From: Pseudomonas sp. LRP2-20 | GTDB lineage: Bacteria; Pseudomonadota; Gammaproteobacteria; Pseudomonadales; Pseudomonadaceae | Direction: 5' to 3' | Length of the DNA stretch: 64,000 nucleotides | Assembly (NCBI RefSeq): GCF_024349685.1 | Contig: NZ_AP025944.1 | Coordinates: 4,966,001 to 5,030,000 of the forward strand | In this document: piece by piece, positions 34,357 to 44,469 of the stretch | Layout: each line of letters starts with the position of its first letter | How positions within the stretch are numbered: position 1 is the stretch's first letter | Translations under genes and position numbers: made by a program | Notes under the pieces: model-generated | What the model was told of the DNA's origin: nothing | What the model saw: only the letters and a program-made list of their open reading frames with translations | The model's database searches: none

Positions 34357-35178
34357 TCAAGGCCGGGAATTGATCTGCTGCTGCAGGTTCTGGATCTGGC
34401 TCTGCAGGGTATTGAGGTTACGCGTGGTCTGCCCACGGAACGCATCAAACTCCTGCACCGTCGCCCCGCCCGACGACGGCGAGCGGTTATCCATCTGGGT
34501 CTTGAGCACCAGCACATCCTGTTCCAGGCTTTCTAGCGCAGCTTTCTGGTTGCCCTGCTTCTTCAGCGCAGCCACTTCATCGCTCAGGTTCTTCAGCTGG
34601 CCATCGAGCTTGCCACCATCCACCTGCCCCGATTTCAGCGCCGCCAATTCGGCGTTCACCGCCTTCAACTGTGCCTGCAGCTGGGTCTGCAACTCGGTCA
34701 CCGCCTTCTGCTGCTCACGGGTATCGGCCAGCACCTGCTCCAGGCGCTTGCCCAGGTCACCGGCCTGCCCCGCCACACCTTGCTGCTGCTTGCCCTGCTC
34801 GGCCAGGCTGGCCTGCAACTGACGGATCTGCAGCTTCAGCGCTTCGCTGCCCGTGGTACTCGACGACTCGCTGGCAGCGACCTTGCCGCTGATGGCCTGC
34901 AAACGCCCGGCGGCTTCTTCGCTGATCCGCGCAAAACTTTCCTGGGTGGCCACCAGTTGTTGCTCCATCAGCGAAATCTGCTGGAAGCTCCACCAGCCCA
35001 GCCCCGCCAAGGCGATGAACGACGCCCCCAGCAACGCCCACAGTGCCCCGGTGCTGGCGGGCCTGGCGGCCTTCTGGCGGTTGCGCGAGACGTGCGCGGG
35101 CAGCAATTCGTCGTCATCGGGGGTACCTGCCCGCAAGGTAGGTACATCATCGAAATCGTCGTGGGCATCGTTTCGCAT
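34357..35178 (-). CDS. membrane-anchored coiled-coil protein, unknown function
   Basis: A 273-residue protein with an acidic N-terminal tail (MRNDAHDDFDDVPTLRAGT), one membrane segment at about 44-63 (GALWALLGASFIALAGLGWW) and a long coiled coil (residues about 66-270) rich in Q, A and L. Topology suggests the short tail is cytoplasmic and the coil periplasmic. No ribosome site is obvious before the ATG at 35178. It has the look of HemX/KinB-unrelated scaffold proteins, and no functional domain was recognised. Confidence 0.7.
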   Translation of the reverse strand: MRNDAHDDFDDVPTLRAGTPDDDELLPAHVSRNRQKAARPASTGALWALLGASFIALAGLGWWSFQQISLMEQQLVATQESFARISEEAAGRLQAISGKVAASESSSTTGSEALKLQIRQLQASLAEQGKQQQGVAGQAGDLGKRLEQVLADTREQQKAVTELQTQLQAQLKAVNAELAALKSGQVDGGKLDGQLKNLSDEVAALKKQGNQKAALESLEQDVLVLKTQMDNRSPSSGGATVQEFDAFRGQTTRNLNTLQSQIQNLQQQINSRP

Positions 35179-35265
35179 AGGTGGTTTCAACCGCGGTGGT
35201 AGCAAAGAGACATGAGTATAAACCGCTCACGCGGCGCACTGATGACCATCATCTGCAGTACTGGT

Positions 35266-36261
35266 TCACTGCCCCAGCGGTTGATGCTTCCACCAGGCGC
35301 AGAATTCATCCAGCGCGGTCCACAGGCTGACCTTGGGCTGGTAATCCAGGTATTGGCGAGCGCGGCTGATATCCAGGGTGAAATCACGGCTCATCACCTG
35401 CATGCCCAGGCGCGTCAAGGTCGGCTGCGGGCGCCCTGGCCAAAGCAGGCAAGCGGCCTCGTTCAAGGCGGCCAGGCTGTAGGCCAGGCCATAGGAGCGA
35501 TAACGGGTAACCTGGGGCAACTGCATCTGGCGCATCACGTAGTTGACCACGTCCCACAGCGGCAGCGGCTGGCCGTTGCTGATGTTGTAGGCCTGGCCCA
35601 GGGCGCGGTCTTCGGCGAACAACGCACTGAGCAATGCCTCGTTGAGGTTGTGCACGCTGGTGAAGTCGACCTTGTTCAGGCCATTGCCGATGATCGCCAC
35701 ACGGCCCTTGCGCTGCATCTGCATCAAACGCGGGAAGATGCTCGCATCCCCGGCCCCGGTAACGAAGCGTGGGCGCAGCGCCAGCACTTCCAGGCCGAAC
35801 TCCTGGGCACCAAACACTTTCTGTTCGGCGATATGCTTGGTCTGCGCATAGTGATCGTGGAAGCGTCGCGGCACCTGGTCCTCACGGATACCCAGGCGCG
35901 AACGGCCGTTGAAATAGATCGACGGCGACGACAGGTGCACCAGGCGCCGCACATGCTCCTTGAGGCAGCCTTCGACGACATTTTCCGTGACCACCACGTT
36001 GCCCTGATAGAAGTCCTGGTAGCGCCCCCAGTTGCCCACGGCGCCCGCGCAATGCACCACCGCCTCGACACCCTGGCAAAGGCGGCGGGCCAGCTCAGGG
36101 TCACCCAGGTCGCCGGGGATGAACTGTGCCCCGCGTTTGACCAGGTGCTCCACGCCTTCGGCACGCCGGCCGCTGACCCGTACAGCCAGGCCCTGCTCCA
36201 GGGCAAAGCGCGCGAAGCGCCCGCCAATGAAGCCGCTCGCGCCGGTGACCAGAATTTGCAT
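35266..36261 (-). CDS. NAD(P)-dependent extended SDR (epimerase/3-beta-HSD type)
   Basis: A 331-residue Rossmann-fold oxidoreductase. The cofactor loop is TGASGFIGG (residues 6-14) and the catalytic Tyr-x3-Lys is YAQTK near residue 140. The substrate-binding domain is like sterol/flavonoid reductase and nucleoside-sugar epimerases. No signal peptide. Located between the coiled-coil protein and argP, all on the minus strand. Substrate unknown. Confidence 0.85.
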   Translation of the reverse strand: MQILVTGASGFIGGRFARFALEQGLAVRVSGRRAEGVEHLVKRGAQFIPGDLGDPELARRLCQGVEAVVHCAGAVGNWGRYQDFYQGNVVVTENVVEGCLKEHVRRLVHLSSPSIYFNGRSRLGIREDQVPRRFHDHYAQTKHIAEQKVFGAQEFGLEVLALRPRFVTGAGDASIFPRLMQMQRKGRVAIIGNGLNKVDFTSVHNLNEALLSALFAEDRALGQAYNISNGQPLPLWDVVNYVMRQMQLPQVTRYRSYGLAYSLAALNEAACLLWPGRPQPTLTRLGMQVMSRDFTLDISRARQYLDYQPKVSLWTALDEFCAWWKHQPLGQ

Positions 36262-36306
36262 GTATGACTCCGCCTTGATTTCAGATGCAACAGACGCCAG
36301 CCGCCG

Positions 36307-37197
36307 CTACAAGGGCACCAGCCAGTGCTGTGCCGTATGCCGCAGGTGTTCGGTCAGTTGCCCGAGCAGGTGCCCGCCGTTGCGCCAATGATGCCAGTAC
36401 AACGGCACATCGATGGGGGTATCGCTGCAGATTTCCACCAACTGGCCGTTCGCCAACTGCTCACGGGCCTGCAACTCGGGCACCAGGCCCCAGCCCAGGC
36501 CGGCCTCGGTCATGCGCAGAAAACCCTCGGACGACGGGCACAGGTGGTGCAGGAAACCGTCCTGGATCCCCAGCGATGCCAGGTAACGATGCTGCAGGAA
36601 ATCGTCCGGCCCGTAGACGATGGCCGGCGTGCGGGCCAGGCGCTGAGCCGCGAAGCCTTGGGGGAAATAGCGCGCCATGAACCCTGGGCTGGCCAGCGCG
36701 CGATAGCGCATGGCCCCCAGCGGCAGGCTGCGTGCGCCGGCGACTGGCCGCTCGCTGCCACACAGGCAGGCGGCCACTTCACCCGCACGCATGCGCTTGA
36801 GGCCGACTTCCTGGTCTTCCACCACCAAATCAGTGAGCAACTGATGCTCGGCGCAGAATGCCCCCACCGCACCGGCCCACCAGGTCGCCAGGCTGTCGGC
36901 GTTGAGGGCGATACGCAGGCGCTCGGGCATGCCTTCCTCGTCCAGCGCGGGTACCTGGCGCTGCAGGTCGCGCTCGAGCAGGCGCACCTGCTGCACATGG
37001 TTGAGCAACTGGCGGCCGACCTCGGTCGGGCTCGGTGGCGTGGCACGCACCAGCACCGGCTGGCCGACCCGCGCTTCAAGCAGCTTGATGCGCTGCGAAA
37101 TGGCCGATTGCGACAGCCCCAGCACCTGCGCGGCACGTTCGAAACCGCCTTGCTCGATCACCGCCGCGAGGGCAGCCAGCAGCTTGTAGTCGAACAT
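36307..37197 (-). CDS. argP: LysR-type regulator ArgP
   Basis: A 296-residue LysR regulator (also called IciA/LysG) that senses arginine and lysine and controls the divergent exporter. The N-terminal helix-turn-helix is GGFERAAQVLGLSQSAISQR at about 17-36; the effector domain follows. It starts MFDYKLLAALAAV at 37197; the frame continues upstream across the intergenic region and into argO but is not coding there. Divergent to argO across 90 bases, the typical arrangement. Confidence 0.9.
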   Translation of the reverse strand: MFDYKLLAALAAVIEQGGFERAAQVLGLSQSAISQRIKLLEARVGQPVLVRATPPSPTEVGRQLLNHVQQVRLLERDLQRQVPALDEEGMPERLRIALNADSLATWWAGAVGAFCAEHQLLTDLVVEDQEVGLKRMRAGEVAACLCGSERPVAGARSLPLGAMRYRALASPGFMARYFPQGFAAQRLARTPAIVYGPDDFLQHRYLASLGIQDGFLHHLCPSSEGFLRMTEAGLGWGLVPELQAREQLANGQLVEICSDTPIDVPLYWHHWRNGGHLLGQLTEHLRHTAQHWLVPL

Positions 37198-37287
37198 CGA
37201 TTTTCCTAATGACGGATCAGCGCTATTTGTTTTTCTTATACAGCCTGACTCGCCACAATATCCAGCATCTTTTGTGGAGTATTCGCC

Positions 37288-37887
37288 ATGTGGCAAAGCT
37301 ATCTCAACGGCATGCTGGTGGCCTTCGGCCTGATCATGGCCATCGGTGCACAAAACGCCTTCGTTCTCGCCCAGAGCCTGCGCCGCGAGCACCACTTGCC
37401 GGTGGCTGCCCTGTGCATCGTGTGTGACGCGATCCTGGTGGCCGCCGGGGTGTTCGGCCTGGCCACGGTGCTGGCGCACAACCCGACGCTGCTGGCGATC
37501 GCCCGCTGGGGCGGCGCGGTGTTCCTCCTCTGGTACGGTGCCAAGGCACTGCGCAGTGCCTTTTCCAAGCAGAGCCTGCAACATCAGGAAGGCCAAGGCC
37601 TGCGCTCGCGCCGGGCAGTGTTGCTGAGTGCCCTGGCGGTCACCCTGCTCAACCCGCACGTGTATCTGGACACGGTGTTGCTGATCGGTTCGCTAGGTGC
37701 CCAGCAGACTGCTCCAGGGGCCTACGTGGCCGGGGCGGCCAGCGCCTCGCTGCTGTGGTTCTCGACCCTGGCGATCGGAGCGGCCTGGCTGGCACCTTGG
37801 CTGGCACGGCCAGCGACCTGGCGGATGCTTGACCTGATGGTGGCAGTGATGATGTTCGCGGTGGCGGCGCAGTTGATCTTCAGCTGA
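37288..37887 (+). CDS. argO: arginine/lysine exporter ArgO (LysE family)
   Basis: A 199-residue LysE-family exporter with about six hydrophobic segments. The signature GAQNAFVLAQ near residue 21 and the TLLNPHVYLDTVLL stretch near residue 120, both typical of LysE/ArgO, are present. It exports L-arginine (and its toxic analogue canavanine) and is switched on by ArgP. Divergently transcribed from argP. Confidence 0.92.
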   Translation: MWQSYLNGMLVAFGLIMAIGAQNAFVLAQSLRREHHLPVAALCIVCDAILVAAGVFGLATVLAHNPTLLAIARWGGAVFLLWYGAKALRSAFSKQSLQHQEGQGLRSRRAVLLSALAVTLLNPHVYLDTVLLIGSLGAQQTAPGAYVAGAASASLLWFSTLAIGAAWLAPWLARPATWRMLDLMVAVMMFAVAAQLIFS

Positions 37888-37913
37888 CCTGGGCTTGTCA
37901 CAACATTTGCAGC

Positions 37914-38152
37914 GCCTGTGAGATCGAGCGCCGCCCGCGCGGCGCATCGCGAGCTGCGCTCGCTCCTACGTTTGTTTCGGGCCCATTATTCCTGGAGGAT
38001 TTGCGCGCGAACGTCTTGGCGCATGGCACGCTGTCGCGTCGTACCAACAAGGCGGTCGCGCGCGCCTGTCACAGGCTTTACTGGCCCGAAACAAACGTAG
38101 GAGCGAGCGCAGCTCGCGATGCGCCGCGCGGGCGGCGCTCGATCTCACAGGC
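37914..38152. repeat. 239-bp near-perfect inverted repeat with 70-bp arms
   Basis: Left arm 37914-37983 and right arm 38083-38152 are exact complements over 70 bases (starting CCTGTGAGATCGAGCGCCGC), around a 99-base centre. The inner arm ends GTAGGAGCGAGCGCAGCTCG, the core of a widespread Pseudomonas REP class, so this is a composite REP-type (REPIN-like) element. It lies between argO and sodB and holds no gene. Confidence 0.9.
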
Positions 38153-38250
38153 AACACAAGCCTCAAGTCAAACACCACCGGTCGGCAACCGCCAACCGCT
38201 CTGGAACCTCTATTCCCTATCTTTGTTGCGTGGTTATGCGCAGGGCCCGG

Positions 38251-38259
38251 TGCTATGAT
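38251..38259 (+). promoter_or_regulatory. extended -10 promoter of sodB
   Basis: TGCTATGAT is a good extended -10; the -35 region (TGGTTA, 17 bases upstream) is poor, typical for extended -10 promoters. Leader about 100 bases. Confidence 0.5.
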
Positions 38260-38362
38260 CCAGCCCTTGCGTCGCAAAGAGTACAAACTCGCCGACGTAC
38301 ATCGGGCCGCCCGTGATCGGCCTTGCGCAAACCGCAAACAGACCTGAATCAGGAGATCCACC

Positions 38363-38959
38363 ATGGCTTTTGAATTGCCGCCGCTGCCGTACGCCCACGA
38401 TGCCCTGCAGCCGCACATCTCCAAGGAAACCCTGGAGTATCACCACGACAAGCACCACAACACCTATGTCGTGAACCTGAACAACCTGGTCCCAGGCACC
38501 GAATTCGAAGGCAAGACCCTGGAAGAGATCGTCAAGGCCTCTTCGGGCGGCATCTTCAACAACGCCGCTCAAGTCTGGAACCACACCTTCTACTGGAACT
38601 GCCTGTCGCCAAACGGCGGCGGCCAGCCAACTGGCGCCCTGGCTGATGCCATCAACGCCGCTTTCGGTTCCTTCGACAAGTTCAAGGAAGAGTTCACCAA
38701 GACTTCGGTTGGCACCTTCGGTTCCGGCTGGGGCTGGCTGGTGAAGAAAGCTGACGGCTCCCTGGCCCTGGCCAGCACCATCGGCGCCGGCTGCCCGCTG
38801 ACCAGCGGCGACACCCCGCTGCTGACCTGCGACGTCTGGGAACACGCCTACTACATCGACTACCGCAACCTGCGTCCGAAGTACGTCGAGGCATTCTGGA
38901 ACCTGGTCAACTGGGCCTTCGTTGCCGAACAGTTCGAAGGCAAGACCTTCAAGGCCTGA
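38363..38959 (+). CDS. sodB: iron superoxide dismutase
   Basis: A 198-residue Fe-SOD. Metal ligands can be placed: His27 (EYHHDKHHN), His74 (NHTFYWN), Asp157 and His161 ([11 protein letters not shown]). The Fe-type features [12 protein letters not shown] and [11 protein letters not shown] are present. It destroys superoxide in the cytoplasm; it is expressed when iron is sufficient in other pseudomonads. Followed by a terminator and bifA, as in P. aeruginosa (PA4366-PA4367). Confidence 0.95.
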   Translation: MAFELPPLPYAHDALQPHISKETLEYHHDKHHNTYVVNLNNLVPGTEFEGKTLEEIVKASSGGIFNNAAQVWNHTFYWNCLSPNGGGQPTGALADAINAAFGSFDKFKEEFTKTSVGTFGSGWGWLVKKADGSLALASTIGAGCPLTSGDTPLLTCDVWEHAYYIDYRNLRPKYVEAFWNLVNWAFVAEQFEGKTFKA

Positions 38960-38976
38960 TTCATTCAGCCCTGAAC

Positions 38977-39006
38977 GAAAAGCCCGGCCCAATGCCGGGC
39001 TTTTTT
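38977..39006 (+). terminator. intrinsic terminator of sodB
   Basis: AGCCCGGC and GCCGGGCT stem, 5-base loop, then TTTTTT; preceded by AAAA so may work both ways. Confidence 0.92.
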
Positions 39007-39057
39007 GTGCCTGAGCGTTTTTCCCCAAAGTCTTGCTCAGTACGCATAGCGCGCTAA

Positions 39058-39144
39058 CATCAAACGTCTGGAAGTTTGATGGCGCGCACTCAAGTTGCAG
39101 GGTCGGGCAACCGATACACTACCCAAGGTCGGCCGATAGTGTAT
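39058..39144 (+). promoter_or_regulatory. two inverted repeats in the bifA upstream region
   Basis: First: CATCAAAC (39058-39065) with GTTTGATG (39074-39081), flanked on both sides by GCGCGC. Second: ATACACTA (39114-39121) with TAGTGTAT (39137-39144). Both arms are perfect. They lie 50-140 bases before the bifA start and may be operators; no regulator could be assigned. Confidence 0.5.
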
Positions 39145-39196
39145 TGCCAACGTTAATGGCAAAATGATGCCATGCGCATGGATTAAGGAAACCCCA

Positions 39197-41248
39197 TTGA
39201 AGCTGGAATTGCGGAACAGCTTATCGGTCAAGTTGCTCAGGGTCGTGCTCCTTTCGGCGCTGGCGGTCGGCGTCGTCCTCAGTTGCGCGCAAATCGTCTA
39301 CGACACCTACAAGACCCGCCAGGCCGTCAACAACGACGCCCAACGCATTCTCGACATGTTCCGTGACCCCTCGACCCAGGCGGTGTACAGCCTTGACCGG
39401 GAAATGGGCATGCAGGTCATGGAAGGCCTGTTCCAGGACGAATCGGTGCGCATGGCCTCGATCGGCCACCCCAACGAAACCATGCTGGCGGAAAAGTCCC
39501 GCCCGCTGCAGGACATGTCGATGCGCTGGCTGACCGACCTGATCCTCGGCCAGGAGCGCACCTATACCACCCAGCTGGTCGGTCGGGGCCCGTACAGCGA
39601 GTACTACGGCGACCTGAGCATCACCCTCGACACCTCGTCCTATGGCGAAGACTTCCTCATCAATGCGGTGATCATCTTCATTTCCGGGGTGTTGCGCGCC
39701 CTGGCCATGGGCCTGGTGCTGTACCTGGTCTACCACTGGCTGCTGACCAAGCCGCTGTCGAAGATCATCGAGCACCTTACCCAGATCAACCCTGACCGCC
39801 CCAGCCAGCACCAGATCCCGCTGCTCAAGGGGCATGAGAAGAACGAGCTGGGCATCTGGGTCAATACCGCCAACCAGCTGCTGGCCTCGATCGAGCGCAA
39901 TACCCACCTGCGCCACGAAGCCGAGAACAGCCTGCAACGCATGGCCCAGTACGATTTCCTCACCGGCCTGCCCAACCGCCAGCAACTGCAGGAGCAGCTC
40001 GACAAGATTCTCGCCGACGCCGGCCGCCTGCAGCATCGCGTGGCTGTACTGTGCGTAGGCCTGGACGACTTCAAGGGCATCAACGAACAGTTCAGCTACC
40101 AGACCGGCGACCAGCTGCTGCTGGCCCTGGCCGATCGCCTGCGCGCCCACAGTGGGCGCCTGGGTGCCCTGGCACGCCTGGGTGGCGACCAGTTCGCCCT
40201 GGTCCAGGCCAATATCGAGCAGCCTTACGAGGCTGCCGAGCTGGCCCAGAGCATCCTCGACGACCTGGAACTGCCGTTCGGCCTCGACCACCAACAGATC
40301 CGCCTGCGCGCCACCATCGGCATCACGCTGTTCCCCGAGGACGGCGACAGCACCGAAAAGCTGTTGCAGAAGGCCGAGCAGACCATGACCCTGGCCAAGG
40401 CCCGCTCGCGCAATCGCTACCAGTTCTACATTGCCAGCGTCGACAGCGAAATGCGCCGCCGTCGCGAGCTGGAAAAAGACCTGCGCGAAGCACTGCCGCG
40501 CAACCAGCTGTACCTGGTCTACCAACCGCAGATCAGCTACCGCGACCACCGCGTGGTCGGCGTCGAGGCCTTGCTGCGCTGGCAACACCCGGAGCTGGGC
40601 ATGGTCCCGCCCGACCAGTTCATCCCGCTGGCCGAGCAGAACGGCAGCATCATCAGCATCGGCGAGTGGGTACTCGACCAGGCCTGTCGGCAATTGCGCG
40701 AATGGCATGACATGGGCTTCAGCGAACTGCGCATGGCGGTCAACCTGTCCACCGTGCAGCTGCACCACAACGAGCTGCCGCGGGTGGTCAACAACCTGCT
40801 GCAGGCCTACCGCCTGCCGCCGCGCAGCCTGGAGCTGGAAGTGACCGAGACCGGCCTGATGGAAGACATCAGCACCGCCGCCCAGCACCTGCTGAGCCTG
40901 CGCCGTTCCGGGGCGATGATTGCCATCGACGACTTCGGCACCGGGTATTCGTCGCTCAGCTACCTGAAGTCGCTGCCGCTGGACAAGATCAAGATCGACA
41001 AGAGCTTCGTCCAGGACCTGCTCGACGACGACGATGACGCCACCATCGTTCGCGCCATCATCCAGCTGGGCAAGAGCTTGGGCATGCAGGTGATCGCCGA
41101 AGGCGTGGAAACCGCCGAGCAGGAAACCTACATCATCGCCCAGGGTTGCCATGAGGGTCAGGGCTACCACTACAGCAAGCCACTGTCGGCGCGCGAGCTG
41201 ACCAGTTTCCTCAAGCAGGCACAGCGCAACCAGGTCACCGCGCTGTAA
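39197..41248 (+). CDS. bifA: c-di-GMP phosphodiesterase BifA (degenerate GGDEF + EAL)
   Basis: A 683-residue inner-membrane enzyme that hydrolyses c-di-GMP and promotes biofilm dispersal and swimming motility. Two membrane segments (about 12-30 and 152-175) flank a short periplasmic domain, followed by a HAMP-like linker, a degenerate GGDEF (GGDQF, residues 329-333) and an intact EAL (E457-A-L, with DDFGTGYSSL, KIDKSFV and EGVE). The E-to-Q change in GGDQF is the known feature of BifA, which lacks cyclase activity. The start is likely TTG 39197, which has an ideal AAGGA ribosome site, rather than the ATGs upstream. Located after sodB as in P. aeruginosa. Confidence 0.92.
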   Translation: MKLELRNSLSVKLLRVVLLSALAVGVVLSCAQIVYDTYKTRQAVNNDAQRILDMFRDPSTQAVYSLDREMGMQVMEGLFQDESVRMASIGHPNETMLAEKSRPLQDMSMRWLTDLILGQERTYTTQLVGRGPYSEYYGDLSITLDTSSYGEDFLINAVIIFISGVLRALAMGLVLYLVYHWLLTKPLSKIIEHLTQINPDRPSQHQIPLLKGHEKNELGIWVNTANQLLASIERNTHLRHEAENSLQRMAQYDFLTGLPNRQQLQEQLDKILADAGRLQHRVAVLCVGLDDFKGINEQFSYQTGDQLLLALADRLRAHSGRLGALARLGGDQFALVQANIEQPYEAAELAQSILDDLELPFGLDHQQIRLRATIGITLFPEDGDSTEKLLQKAEQTMTLAKARSRNRYQFYIASVDSEMRRRRELEKDLREALPRNQLYLVYQPQISYRDHRVVGVEALLRWQHPELGMVPPDQFIPLAEQNGSIISIGEWVLDQACRQLREWHDMGFSELRMAVNLSTVQLHHNELPRVVNNLLQAYRLPPRSLELEVTETGLMEDISTAAQHLLSLRRSGAMIAIDDFGTGYSSLSYLKSLPLDKIKIDKSFVQDLLDDDDDATIVRAIIQLGKSLGMQVIAEGVETAEQETYIIAQGCHEGQGYHYSKPLSARELTSFLKQAQRNQVTAL

Positions 41249-41316
41249 CGCTTGCCCCTCCGCTTACAGGCCGTGACGCGCATTTACATGAATTGCGCGC
41301 CCGCCCCTTTACAGCA

Positions 41317-41335
41317 AATGCAAATCTTTCGCATG
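41317..41335 (+). promoter_or_regulatory. candidate Fur box upstream of icmP
   Basis: AATGCAAATCTTTCGCATG matches 13 of 19 positions of the repeated-NATWAT consensus as I recall it. Position, about 75 bases before the icmP start, is right for control by iron. Weak on its own; supported by the imelysin family being iron-related. Confidence 0.4.
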
Positions 41336-41407
41336 ATGTTACCGTTTCGCGTGCCACGGCGCACGGCCTAACCCCATGGTCCAACCACACGACGCAGGAA
41401 ACCAATA

Positions 41408-42745
<1,338 letters not shown>

Positions 42746-42767
42746 TCAGCCGTTTCGGTTCACAAAG

Positions 42768-42792
42768 AGGCGACCTTCGGGTCGCCTTTTTT
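42768..42792 (+). terminator. intrinsic terminator with TTCG tetraloop, after icmP
   Basis: AGGCGACC and GGTCGCCT around TTCG, followed by TTTTT. It separates icmP from the following three-gene operon. Confidence 0.92.
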
Positions 42793-42794
42793 CT

Positions 42795-42898
42795 GTGCCG
42801 GCCCCTTCGCGGCTAAACCCGCTCCCACAGGTATTGCACAAGACCTGGGCCCTGTGATGAACCTGTGGGAGCGGGTTTACCCGCGAAAGGGCCGGTAC
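42795..42898. repeat. REP pair after icmP
   Basis: Arms GTGCCGGCCCCTTCGCGGCT ... ACAGGT (42795-42832) and the near-complement (42861-42898, ending GGGCCGGTAC) around a 28-base loop. Confidence 0.88.
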
Positions 42899-43022
42899 AG
42901 GTTCATGAAAATGCTGGAATTTCACATCCTTTTCACCCGGGTAATTGCAAATTGCTCTTATTCAAACAACGCCGTCCTGCTAAGCTTGCACGCCGGTTTT
43001 TCGCTCACGCCCAGGATTTTGC

Positions 43023-44450
43023 ATGTCCTCGTCGCTGTCCCGTCTCTCCCCCCTGCTGCTGGCCCTCACCCTTGCCGCCTGTGACGACGCCCCGCGTTTC
43101 ACCCAGGCCGAGCCCGGCGAAGCGCTGTCTGGCGGCCTGGCAACGGTTCAGAGCAACGACCGCAAGGCGTTTTCCCTGCCCTCGGCCAACCTCTCGGCCG
43201 AGCGGCGCCTGGACTTCGCCGTGGGTAACAGTTTCTTCCGCAGCCCTTGGGTGATCGCCCCATCCACGACCACCGCGCGTGACGGCCTGGGCCCGTTGTT
43301 CAACACCACGGCCTGCCAGAACTGCCACGTGCGTGACGGCCGCGGCCACCCGCCGGAGCCCGGCGACAGCAATGCCGTGGGCATGCTGGTGCGCCTGTCG
43401 ATCCCCGATCAGCCTTACCTGGCCAAGGTGATCGAGCGCCTGGGCGTGGTCCCCGAGCCCGTCTACGGCACCCAGTTGCAGGACATGGCCATCCCCGGCG
43501 TGGCACCAGAGGGCAAGGTGCGGGTGAGCTACACCACCCAGACCGTCACCTTCAAGGACGGCCACCCGGTCGAGCTGCGCCGCCCGACCCTGCAGATCAC
43601 CCAGCTCGGCTACGGCCCGATGCACCCCGACACACGCTTCTCGGCCCGTGTGGCCCCGCCAATGATCGGCCTGGGCCTGCTCGAAGCCATCCCCGAGGCC
43701 GACATCCTGGCCAACGAAGACCCGGACGACCGCAACCACGATGGCATCCGCGGCCGCGCCAACCGGGTCTGGGACGACGCCCAGGGCAAGACCGTGATCG
43801 GCCGCTTCGGCTGGAAGGCCGGGCAGCCCAACGTCAATCAGCAGAACGTGCACGCCTTCAACGGCGACATGGGCCTGACCAGCACCTTGCAAGCGAAGGA
43901 CGACTGCACACCGGCCCAGGTCGCCTGCCTGGCCGCGCCCAATGGCAACGGCGAAGGAGACGAGAAGGAAGTCAGCGACAACATCCTGCGCCTGGTCACC
44001 TTCTACACCCGCAACCTCGGTGTGCCTGCCCGTCGTGACGTCGGCGCGCCGCAAGTGCTGGCCGGCAAGAACCTGTTCTTCCAGGCCGGTTGCCAGGCCT
44101 GCCATACCCCGCAGTTCACCACCGCCGCCAACACCGCCGAAGCGGAGTTGGCCAACCAGGTGATCCGCCCCTACAGCGACCTGCTGCTGCACGACATGGG
44201 CCCAGGCCTGGCCGACGAGCGCACCGAATTCGCTGCCAACGGCCAGGACTGGCGTACCCCACCGTTGTGGGGCATCGGCCTGACCGAAGCCGTCAGCGGC
44301 CACACCCAGTACCTGCATGACGGCCGCGCCCGCAACCTGCTTGAAGCCGTGCTCTGGCATGGCGGCGAAGCCCAGCCGGCGCGCGACCATGTCTTGACCT
44401 TCAATGCCGAGCAGCGCGCCGCGTTGCTGGCCTTCCTGAACTCACTTTAA
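43023..44450 (+). CDS. di-heme c-type cytochrome, putative thiol oxidoreductase (DUF1111)
   Basis: A 475-residue lipoprotein: signal peptide with lipobox LAAC (Cys20, followed by two Asp), then two heme-attachment motifs, CQNCH near residue 102 and CQACH near residue 356. Such DUF1111 proteins are distant relatives of MauG/CcpA peroxidases. It begins a tight operon with an imelysin lipoprotein and a DUF1513 propeller, gaps of 19 and 2 bases. AGGA precedes the ATG. It may oxidise iron or peroxide in the periplasm, which is inference. Confidence 0.85.
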   Translation: MSSSLSRLSPLLLALTLAACDDAPRFTQAEPGEALSGGLATVQSNDRKAFSLPSANLSAERRLDFAVGNSFFRSPWVIAPSTTTARDGLGPLFNTTACQNCHVRDGRGHPPEPGDSNAVGMLVRLSIPDQPYLAKVIERLGVVPEPVYGTQLQDMAIPGVAPEGKVRVSYTTQTVTFKDGHPVELRRPTLQITQLGYGPMHPDTRFSARVAPPMIGLGLLEAIPEADILANEDPDDRNHDGIRGRANRVWDDAQGKTVIGRFGWKAGQPNVNQQNVHAFNGDMGLTSTLQAKDDCTPAQVACLAAPNGNGEGDEKEVSDNILRLVTFYTRNLGVPARRDVGAPQVLAGKNLFFQAGCQACHTPQFTTAANTAEAELANQVIRPYSDLLLHDMGPGLADERTEFAANGQDWRTPPLWGIGLTEAVSGHTQYLHDGRARNLLEAVLWHGGEAQPARDHVLTFNAEQRAALLAFLNSL

Positions 44451-44469
44451 AACGCGCAAGGAGCCGGGC

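Noticed and set aside
37198..37659. Upstream extension of argP across the intergenic spacer into argO
   Set aside because: The LysR helix-turn-helix start is at 37197 and the extension is antisense to argO.
39221..41170. Open frame of about 650 codons antisense to bifA
   Set aside because: Same codon-bias shadow; the sense strand has clear GGDQF and EAL domains.
42930..42990. AT-rich sequence with TTGCAAATTGC before the di-heme gene as a second Fur box
   Set aside because: Alignment with the Fur consensus gives too few matches to claim; it may simply be promoter DNA.
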